From contig JACPLR010000023.1 of NCBI GenBank assembly GCA_016186425.1, forward strand, positions 1 through 48,207: 48,207 nucleotides of DNA, written 5' to 3'. Source of the DNA: Candidatus Pacearchaeota archaeon. GTDB lineage: Archaea; Nanobdellota; Nanobdellia; Pacearchaeales; GW2011-AR1. A model generated the notes under the pieces. The model saw only the letters and a list, made by a program, of their open reading frames with translations, searched no databases and was not told where the DNA came from. The translations under genes were made by a program, and so were the position numbers. Numbering within the stretch: position 1 is the first letter of the stretch; every line of letters begins with the position of its first letter. This document shows positions 42,555 through 48,207 of this stretch, piece after piece.

Positions 42555-42640
42555 AAAAGTATTGTAATAATTCAAGATATTTTTGAAGTTATACAATAAA
42601 TAAATTTTCTATATGAAAATTTATCCCTTATTTAAATAAA
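42555..42640. repeat. Family F copy
   Basis: GTAAGGCAAAAGTATTGTAA, then TAATTCAAGATATTTTTGAA, then AAATTTTC-TATAT-GAAAATTT (42602-42622). The next 30 bases hold a second small hairpin (CCCTTATTTAAATA...TATTTAGGGG). Confidence 0.55.
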
Positions 42641-42710
42641 CTATTTAGGGGTTATTCTTAATAGCTTATATATATAAGTTGTTCTAGACATTCGTAGTAA
42701 TATGATAACT

Positions 42711-43397
42711 TTAGATATTTCTTTTCAATTTCTTAATATTTTTCTTATTTGCTTTTTCCTCTTTCTTCTCTATTTTTGCATTTAATTTCATATTTAGGCT
42801 TAGCATGTAAATAAGCACAATAACTAAAACAAGTGTTGAAGTTAGCATTGGAATCATTGCCAGTTGTGTTGTTGACATGCCAGAAACAGCGCCGGTTATT
42901 TTATTTAAAACAGATTCTCCATCAGAGCCAGAGCTTTCATTTCCAATTTCATTTTCTTCAGCCGCATTTCCATTAACCTTCAATATTATCCATGTGCCGA
43001 CAGCAGCGCTTTTATTTGTGCTGTATATTAGCGAACCATAATAGGTGCCTGCTTTATTGCCGCTAATGCAAACATTGAACTCTAACTGCCTCTTTGCATA
43101 AACTTCTTTTGGATACTTGAAAGTTATTCCAAGCCCATTAGCACTTAAAGTGTATTTTCTTATATCTTTGACAAAAGTCTTCTCACTAGACCATTTATCG
43201 CTTCCTATTAAATTCTCATCCTCGCCAGAATAAACACTGACTTTTTTACATACTTCCTGTCCTGCATCTGCTTTAAACTCAAGTTGTGCAGGAGAAATTC
43301 CAATTTCAACGGCAGAAACCATTGAAGCAGCTGAAATGCTTAACATTATACCTAATATTATAATAGCTGAAGCAAATAAAGCAACTAGATTCTTCAT
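42711..43397 (-). CDS. Surface protein with beta domain and C-terminal TM (228 aa)
   Basis: A signal peptide (about 5-28, ending SMVSA) is followed by a beta-sandwich (about 30-145: VEIGISPAQLEFKADAGQEV, VCISGNKAGTYYGSLIYS) with two Cys, an acidic Gly/Ser hinge, a TM (about 178-205) and a Lys-rich cytoplasmic end. The sandwich resembles the bacterial/archaeal 'ISPAxLEF...' domains that precede a membrane anchor. Probably an accessory surface protein. Confidence 0.68.
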   Translation of the reverse strand: MKNLVALFASAIIILGIMLSISAASMVSAVEIGISPAQLEFKADAGQEVCKKVSVYSGEDENLIGSDKWSSEKTFVKDIRKYTLSANGLGITFKYPKEVYAKRQLEFNVCISGNKAGTYYGSLIYSTNKSAAVGTWIILKVNGNAAEENEIGNESSGSDGESVLNKITGAVSGMSTTQLAMIPMLTSTLVLVIVLIYMLSLNMKLNAKIEKKEEKANKKNIKKLKRNI

Positions 43398-43473
43398 ATC
43401 ATCCCTCTTTTAATAAATATAATATATAATAGCTATAATGCCTATATTAATATTATTGTGGGGGAGAATATAC

Positions 43474-43517
43474 TATTAAAAGGAAAGTTTGATAAAGAAA
43501 GCCTTTGGTTGTTTTTA
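43474..43517 (+). repeat. Family E copy overlapping a stop codon
   Basis: AAAAGGAAAGTTTGATAAAG, then AAAGCC-TTT-GGTTGTTTTTAT. The TAA of the minus-strand 157-aa gene (43515-43517) lies inside the TTTTTAT tail, as at 33456. Confidence 0.65.
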
Positions 43518-43988
43518 TGTAGCATCCATAGCTAAGAATCTTATTTGTGCGGTTGCATCAAGAATATCTTCAGTTATTGCAGTTCCATTATAGTCCTCTA
43601 AATTTATTCTTACATTGATATTTTTACTTGTTATATCACCTAAAGAAGGTTTATTTATAGTTGTTGTGAAATTATCAACTCTTCTAATAGCTTCTGTTGT
43701 AGTATCAAATTCTGTGTAATTAAATACCTCATGATCTGAATTAATTAGTTCAGATGTAATTCTTACTTTTACATTTCCAGTATTATTTATTGTGAAATTC
43801 ATCCAAGAAGGGGTATCCCCATTTGATATATTTCCTAAATCTATTTCATCTGGAACTTGAATACTTACTCTTGGCCCAATAATATCTGCTTTTACAGTCA
43901 ATATATCATTTGCTTTAACTAAAAAAATTAACATCGCAATGAATAATAAGCTAAGAATAAACAATATAACCTTTCTATTATATACCAT
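43515..43988 (-). CDS. Secreted beta-domain protein (157 aa)
   Basis: A signal/TM helix (about 6-26) is followed by a single beta-sandwich: SIQVPDEIDLGNISNGDTPS, then NFTINNTGNVKVRITSEL, then INVRINLEDYNGTAITEDI. This is the 'DLGxIxxGxxSxxxxxxxNTGNVxxxI' pattern of small archaeal surface or pilin-like domains. It ends without an anchor. Its stop codon lies in a family E element. Confidence 0.65.
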   Translation of the reverse strand: MVYNRKVILFILSLLFIAMLIFLVKANDILTVKADIIGPRVSIQVPDEIDLGNISNGDTPSWMNFTINNTGNVKVRITSELINSDHEVFNYTEFDTTTEAIRRVDNFTTTINKPSLGDITSKNINVRINLEDYNGTAITEDILDATAQIRFLAMDAT

Positions 43989-44166
43989 TTTAATATATAT
44001 CTTGTAATATATATTTTATAAAATAGATATTGGTTTATAAATCTTGCTTACTACTCAATTCTACGACTTTTATTAAGAATAATATTCATCATTATCCAAA
44101 CTTATTGAATAAAACAAACATTTTAAAAAGATAATAATATTAAATGAATTGATAAAAAGAGGGAAA

Positions 44167-44331
44167 ATGGTTAAATCAATCTTTCCATTTAAGGTTATAG
44201 AAAATCAGAGAGTTTGGTCTATTGTAATATTATTATTGTCTATTTTTCTGATCTTTTCTCCACAGATTAAAGTTTTAGGAATAATATTATTCTTAATTTC
44301 TGCATTTTATCTTTTAAAGACTTTTATTTAA
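44167..44331 (+). CDS. Small two-helix membrane protein (54 aa)
   Basis: ATG 44167 (MVKSIFPFKVIENQRVW) is preferred because AGAGGG lies 4-9 nt upstream; a TTG at 44149 would add six residues. Hydrophobic helices are at about 18-31 and 36-52. The next gene starts 2 nt after its stop, so they form a pair. Function unknown. Confidence 0.55.
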   Translation: MVKSIFPFKVIENQRVWSIVILLLSIFLIFSPQIKVLGIILFLISAFYLLKTFI

Positions 44332-44333
44332 AA

Positions 44334-44573
44334 ATGAAGGATTCAGAAAAGCAAAAGAATATCTATGATTTACAGTATCAGACTTACTTAAATTATCTTA
44401 ATATTTTTCTTGTAGGCATATTGGGTATATGGATTACAATATTTTTTCAAACTGAAATTCAGTTAAGGGATAAATTGCTTATAACTTCATTGGCGATAAA
44501 TTTAGTAATAATCTCTATTGTCGCTTTTATTTATTATTCAAATAGATTAAAGCAAAAGATATTGTCGATTTAA
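44334..44573 (+). CDS. Small two-helix membrane protein (79 aa)
   Basis: MKDSEKQKNIYDLQYQTYLN is a polar, probably helical start. Helices lie at about 21-39 and 47-68, then a basic end (NRLKQKILSI). It is coupled with the 54-aa protein upstream. The pattern of a charged N-terminal helix followed by two TMs is like other small paired proteins in the window. No family is recognised. Confidence 0.58.
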   Translation: MKDSEKQKNIYDLQYQTYLNYLNIFLVGILGIWITIFFQTEIQLRDKLLITSLAINLVIISIVAFIYYSNRLKQKILSI

Positions 44574-44607
44574 CACTTTCTCCAGATGAATTTTTTTAAC
44601 CTAAAAC

Positions 44608-44615
44608 CTTAAATA
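44608..44615 (+). promoter_or_regulatory. Box A of the 44.64-kb RNA candidate
   Basis: CTTAAATA preceded by AAAAC. It places the start at about 44637, which is exactly the first base of the closing stem of the predicted RNA. Confidence 0.5.
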
Positions 44616-44636
44616 TTTCTTAACATTAAAATTATT

Positions 44637-44721
44637 GTATCCAAGCTAGTGAGTTCATCTGGTCAAGTCCAGAATGGCATAACTAGATTATTGTTATAAA
44701 CAACCCCACGGATATTTTTTT
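44637..44721 (+). ncRNA. Structured small RNA candidate with three stems
   Basis: GTATCC (44637-44642) pairs with GGATAT (44710-44715), closing the molecule. Inside is a long arm: CTAGT/ACTAG (44646-44650 with 44682-44686), an internal loop of five and five, then CATCTGG/CCAG-A-ATG (44656-44662 with 44669-44676) with one bulged A. A second hairpin, TTGTT-ATA-AACAA (44691-44703), follows. The closing stem runs straight into T6 at 44716-44721. Promoter, structure and T-tract all agree on the ends. It is not a tRNA and matches no class I can name. Confidence 0.55.
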
Positions 44722-44761
44722 AATTTATCATCGGTAAATGGAGATTTTTGACTATAGAAAA

Positions 44762-44860
44762 GTTTATAAAGAAAATAAGCATTATTATATCATAATGGTT
44801 GATAGTTAAGGGGGTGCCCTTACTTAAATGTCTGGGCGGTAAACCCCTTCTATTTTTATA
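44762..44860 (+). promoter_or_regulatory. Switch-like leader of the NYN gene
   Basis: A box A (GTTTATAAAG, 44762-44771) would start an RNA at about 44792. Two exclusive folds are possible. Fold 1: AAGGGG (44808-44813) with CCCCTT (44844-44849) and GCCC (44816-44819) with GGGC (44834-44837), followed by a T5 tract, terminator-like. Fold 2: TAAGGG (44807-44812) with CCCTTA (44817-44822) around GGTG. The ATG is 13 nt past the T tract. It may be a riboswitch or attenuator for the gene below, or a separate small RNA. Confidence 0.45.
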
Positions 44861-44871
44861 ATGGTATAAAA

Positions 44872-45555
44872 ATGAAAGTGATGATATTCATAGATAACTC
44901 TAATTTTTTTAATAGTATTAGGTGTTTACATGAAGACAGAAATCAGGATAGAGTAATAGATTACAACAAAATCCACCCATTTATAATAAAATTTCTTTCA
45001 AACAATCCTCAATATAATGATAAAGTTTTAACTCATATCAGAACCTATTATTATGATGGGGGATATACTGACAATGTCATAAACAAAATAAAAAACCATC
45101 TTTCTCAAATTGATGATTCTTCTGAAAACCAAGAGTACAAACACAAAATAACAGAAATTTTAGAGAAAACCATGAGAAGTATGGAAGCGCAGAAAAAACA
45201 AATGGAAAAAATGAAGAGCTTTTATTTTTTTGAAACCAGACTAAAACCCTTGCAATATTCTAAGACACAAGGAATTTTTCAAAAAGGTGTGGATGTCCAA
45301 TTAGCCGTTGATTTAGTCTCAAATGCTTATTTAAATAATTATGATATTGCGGTTATTTTTTCTGGCGATATTGATTTATATGAATCTTTAAAGTTGGTCA
45401 AAACCTTAGGAAAGCAAGTAATAATTTTTTCTCATAAAAACTTAATGTCAGAAGGAATGATAGAAATTTGTGATTTTTACAAAGATATATGCAGGTTAAA
45501 AGATGAACAATTAGATGAATTTACACATATTTTTGAAAAGAAGAACGATTCTTAA
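44872..45555 (+). CDS. NYN-domain (LabA/DUF88-like) RNase candidate (227 aa)
   Basis: MIFIDNSNFFNSIRC carries the first acidic residue of the PIN-like NYN fold, and KGVDVQLAVDLVSNAYLNNY with VIFSGDIDLYESLKLVKTLG the remaining ones. ARG/HIS-rich helices lie between (about 60-125), with a coiled coil (MEAQKKQMEKMKS). Metal-binding Asp residues of the family are all seen. NYN proteins cut RNA or act in RNA processing and stress. It has its own promoter and a structured leader. The ATG at 44872 is the only good start. Confidence 0.8.
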   Translation: MKVMIFIDNSNFFNSIRCLHEDRNQDRVIDYNKIHPFIIKFLSNNPQYNDKVLTHIRTYYYDGGYTDNVINKIKNHLSQIDDSSENQEYKHKITEILEKTMRSMEAQKKQMEKMKSFYFFETRLKPLQYSKTQGIFQKGVDVQLAVDLVSNAYLNNYDIAVIFSGDIDLYESLKLVKTLGKQVIIFSHKNLMSEGMIEICDFYKDICRLKDEQLDEFTHIFEKKNDS

Positions 45556-45570
45556 TTTTTTTAAGATTTA

Positions 45571-46704
45571 TCAAACAATATTAAAATTAATCGCCGAGCT
45601 GCTTGCAATATTTCCAGCTTCATCACTTGCTTGTATTATAACACTATGCGCTCCAGCCCTGAAGCTTACTTGTTTCTCGCAAATTCCGTTATTTAATTTA
45701 GTGCATAACCTTTTCCATTTTGGCCTTGAATCAGAATTATCCATATACTCAACAATATCTAAATTTATTTCAGTTATATTTATCTTGAATATCATATGAT
45801 TTTTATGTATTGTTGTATTTATTGAATTTATCTTCGGAAGTATTGTATCAACGCTTAAAGTTACAATTCTTGACATTACTTTGTTTCCAGCTTTGTCTTC
45901 AACACTAAAGTAATATTGGATTTCCTGCCCGTTGTAAGAGCTCAAGTTAACATTGTTTATATCACACCACTCTTTTTTTCCAGAAGCGCAATTCTGCAAA
46001 TTACTGCTTTTAAATCCCTTTCCTGAATTTCCGTATGTTAGATTTATTTTCTTTAAATTATCTTCAGTATATTGCAATAAGAAATCTCCACTAGCCCATC
46101 CTTTTTTTGGATCTATCTTGTGAATTATCGGGTTTTTTGAATCAATGAAAAATATTACATTTTTAAATGCCTCATTCCCTGCTCTGTCTCTTGCCCTTAT
46201 TCTCAAACTATTTATTCCTTCTTTGAAGCTTCTTTTATTTGAATATGATTTGCAGTTTGAGCAGACTTTTGTCCATCTTCCTCTTCCATTTATTAAATCA
46301 AGATAATAAACATCACTTACCTCATTTAAATTAAATGCCAATAAAACCGTTCTTTCCCTGTATAAAGAATTATTCAACGGATTTCCTAAAGTCATTACAG
46401 GCGGCGTTATATCAATACTTGCTCCGCCGCCGCTTCCGCCAGTGCATGCTGGAGGCAGTGTATTGCACACATTCCAGTTGCCAGGAGTGTAACAATTTCT
46501 TGCAGAATCAAAACTATCCATACAAAGCTTATAGTTATCAGAATTTGCAGTTCTGTCAGGAATATTTGGATTGCAGTAATCAATTCTTTGCCCGTCTGAA
46601 AAACACGCCCAGAATACCGCGCTGACAAGCGAAGCTTGAGTTGTAATTATAATTGCTAATATGAAAATTGAAAATACTAAACCAACTAATATGTTTCTTT
46701 TCAT
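45571..46704 (-). CDS. Secreted Cys-containing surface protein with shared Ig-like tail (377 aa)
   Basis: A signal peptide (about 5-30) is followed by a Cys-rich start (FWACFSDGQRIDYCNPNIPD, CYTPGNWNVCNTLPPACT) and a Gly hinge. Two Ig-like tail units follow: YLDLINGRGRWTKVCSNC with RARDRAGNEAF (about 135-195), and YMDNSDSRPKWKRLCTKL with QASDEAGNIAS (about 315-377). Between them is a DLSSYNGQEIQYYFSVEDKAGN-type domain also present in the proteins at 12021 and 33456. It has no anchor and ends exactly at the tail domain, as the other two do. Confidence 0.75.
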   Translation of the reverse strand: MKRNILVGLVFSIFILAIIITTQASLVSAVFWACFSDGQRIDYCNPNIPDRTANSDNYKLCMDSFDSARNCYTPGNWNVCNTLPPACTGGSGGGASIDITPPVMTLGNPLNNSLYRERTVLLAFNLNEVSDVYYLDLINGRGRWTKVCSNCKSYSNKRSFKEGINSLRIRARDRAGNEAFKNVIFFIDSKNPIIHKIDPKKGWASGDFLLQYTEDNLKKINLTYGNSGKGFKSSNLQNCASGKKEWCDINNVNLSSYNGQEIQYYFSVEDKAGNKVMSRIVTLSVDTILPKINSINTTIHKNHMIFKINITEINLDIVEYMDNSDSRPKWKRLCTKLNNGICEKQVSFRAGAHSVIIQASDEAGNIASSSAINFNIV

Positions 46705-46995
46705 TTTTTAATGAATTATAATAATACGCTGATTTAGTTATATAATCTTAATTGATAATTATCTACCAATTTATTAACAGCATATTGATTTTTTCTTACA
46801 TTTCAATAATTATTATATGATTTTGTAACTATCTTTTTTATTATTTATTTTGTTAATAATGTATTTTTTTATATTTCAAAATATTAATTATATAATTTCC
46901 CAACTATCTTAAATAATAATTTTATTATGTTTTTCTTTCTAAATATAAAAAACTAAAAAGGAAGGAAAATAAAAAATAAAAAATAAAATTCCCTT
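46705..46995. other. AT-rich intergenic stretch
   Basis: No gene, repeat or hairpin stands out in these 291 bases. It should contain the promoter of the minus-strand gene at 46704 (for example TATAACTAAATC near 46736). Confidence 0.4.
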
Positions 46996-48096
46996 TTATA
47001 TTGCTTCTCCCCAGAAGTATATTTGTCCTGAGTCGAAGTCTCCGTTACATGGTTCTGGTAAACTCAATCTGAAGGTCAATGCCATCTCAGCACCAGGTGC
47101 AAGCACATTTGCAGCAAAATAGCCGCCAGGAGCTGGTCCTGCTTGTAAAATTTCGTATGTACCATAGAACACATTTGGATTATTCCACCCAATTCCGTAT
47201 CCTATCCCTGTGTATCCTTCGCCATCATTTGTTCCTATACCATCATTATCTCCTCTAGGGTCTAACAATGATGAGTAGGCACCATTTGTTACAAAGTAAT
47301 TGAAGTTACCTAATGCTAACTGATTTGTTGTTGGGCATCTTGCTCCGCTTGATGAACTATCGTAGAAGTCTGTACCTGATATAAACATATCAAGCATTAC
47401 TCCTGATCCATCATCAGCATCGTTTCCAACAAGTATTGTATCTGAATAAGACTCTGATCCTGGCCTTACATCTTCAAAAGCCAAACCGCCGTCAACACTG
47501 ATAGCGATTACTGGATTGAAGAACCAGAATTCATTCTCATCCATTGTTCCCATTAAACCATCTCCATCTTGTGCTTCGACAGTTACCCAGTATTCTCCGT
47601 ACATAGAGTCTGCTGTTTCAACAGTCAAAGTACAATCAAAGAAAGCCATTGTTTCTTCATTAAATTCCAAGTCTTCTTCTAGGATTCTTGCATTACAAGA
47701 ATCAAAAAGATTTCGTTGTTCATCAGTTCTCTTACAATTTACTTCAATATCGTTGCCTTCACCTTGTGAGTCTCCGATTGTAGCATATACATCTATATTC
47801 TGGTCAATTTTATTTTTGTCCATTACAAGAACTGTCCATGTAATTTGTTCTCCTTCAAAAGCATAGTTATTTATTCTTTCAGTAAGATTTACTGAATCGA
47901 AAAAATTCACCTGAAGTCTTCCTGGTTCAGTGCTATCATCAGTAACAATTCTATTATCACACATCCAAACTAATGGAGGGAAGTCTTCAGTTGTTACATC
48001 AACTCCGATTCCTGTACCTACGCTTGTAGCAAATGCCAAAGGCATAACTGACAAAAGCATAGATGTCATTAATAACAATCCTAAGAGTTTTCTCAT
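46996..48096 (-). CDS. Candidate S-layer / major surface protein (366 aa)
   Basis: A signal peptide (1-23, ending PLAFA) is followed by an acidic, almost Lys-free beta-rich ectodomain without an anchor. Landmarks are TTEDFPPLVWMCDNRIVTDD, NNYAFEGEQITWTVLVMDKN, FFNPVIAISVDGGLAF, GNDADDGSGVMLDMFISGTD, and a Gly-rich part (GYTGIGYGIGWNNPNVFYGT) with paired Cys. It resembles a family I recall from Pacearchaeota and Woesearchaeota surface layers, but cannot be confirmed here. Its DNA is visibly less AT-rich than its neighbours, as expected of a highly expressed gene. The long leader includes GAAAGGGGG upstream of the ATG. Confidence 0.6.
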   Translation of the reverse strand: MRKLLGLLLMTSMLLSVMPLAFATSVGTGIGVDVTTEDFPPLVWMCDNRIVTDDSTEPGRLQVNFFDSVNLTERINNYAFEGEQITWTVLVMDKNKIDQNIDVYATIGDSQGEGNDIEVNCKRTDEQRNLFDSCNARILEEDLEFNEETMAFFDCTLTVETADSMYGEYWVTVEAQDGDGLMGTMDENEFWFFNPVIAISVDGGLAFEDVRPGSESYSDTILVGNDADDGSGVMLDMFISGTDFYDSSSSGARCPTTNQLALGNFNYFVTNGAYSSLLDPRGDNDGIGTNDGEGYTGIGYGIGWNNPNVFYGTYEILQAGPAPGGYFAANVLAPGAEMALTFRLSLPEPCNGDFDSGQIYFWGEAI

Positions 48097-48207
48097 TTCT
48101 TTTTACATTAACCCCCTTTCAATCAATATAGTTTTGTTATCCGATTTGGTATAACCATAAATTGAGTTCTTTGATAGATTAATTAAGTTAATCGAGTTAA
48201 TTGATTT

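Noticed and set aside
44637-44721. A tRNA gene, because CTGGTCAAGTCCAG looks like a T arm
   Set aside because: The loop is one base short, no D or anticodon arm fits, and the closing stem lacks a tRNA acceptor end.

Overview
The window looks like a chromosomal segment of a DPANN archaeon, most like Pacearchaeota or Woesearchaeota. It is very AT-rich. Promoters are archaeal TATA-type (box A about 26 nt upstream of predicted starts, with several leaderless genes). Glycosylation genes are archaeal in type, one surface protein carries a PGF-pre-PGF domain, and there is a long series of signal-peptide proteins built from lamin-tail, VCBS, MopE-like and Ig-like modules. No ribosomal protein, tRNA, transposase or CRISPR array is visible. 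All family names come from reading motifs; no search was run.

1-20.3 kb holds the end of an unknown gene, a minus-strand SRP RNA candidate (about 605-838), small membrane proteins, and a run of minus-strand surface or secreted genes. These are a 1346-aa multidomain surface protein (1931-5971); a giant Cys-rich/VWA protein that is now in four frames (6398-11362); a lipase with Ig-like tail (12021-15353); a subtilisin-like protease (16059-17591); and two paralogous secreted 'GPAQAF' proteins (18016-20298). The two proteins with a glutamine-amidotransferase-like extracellular domain also share a long, nearly identical promoter element.

20.5-32.7 kb is a plus-strand glycosylation/surface-glycan cluster: a GT2, two GT4-type transferases, GT-C-like membrane enzymes, an LPG-synthase-type membrane protein and a DUF1616 protein. 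It is split by a 2.6-kb block (25.0-27.7 kb) bounded by about 70-bp direct repeats. The block carries a DUF4258/DUF2283 toxin-antitoxin-like pair and a three-gene operon with a caspase-like His-Cys protease. This is the best candidate here for an undescribed system.

33-48 kb returns to surface proteins: a lamin-tail/Ig protein, a VCBS propeller, a PGF-pre-PGF protein, a third protein with the shared Ig-like tail, and a possible S-layer protein at the right edge. Between them lie small membrane proteins, a ribbon-helix-helix protein, an anchored nuclease and a NYN-domain RNase. Two structured RNA candidates (44637-44721 and 44792-44860) sit just upstream of the NYN gene.

Intergenic space is occupied by two interspersed repeat families. 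Family E is a roughly 42-bp element ending in a covarying hairpin, about 11 copies, often placed at the 3' end of surface genes. Family F is a longer AT-rich element centred on an AAATTT...AAATTT hairpin, about 10 copies. Several E copies sit inside the F hairpin, and a pair of 84-bp repeats gives what looks like a filled site against a nearly empty one.
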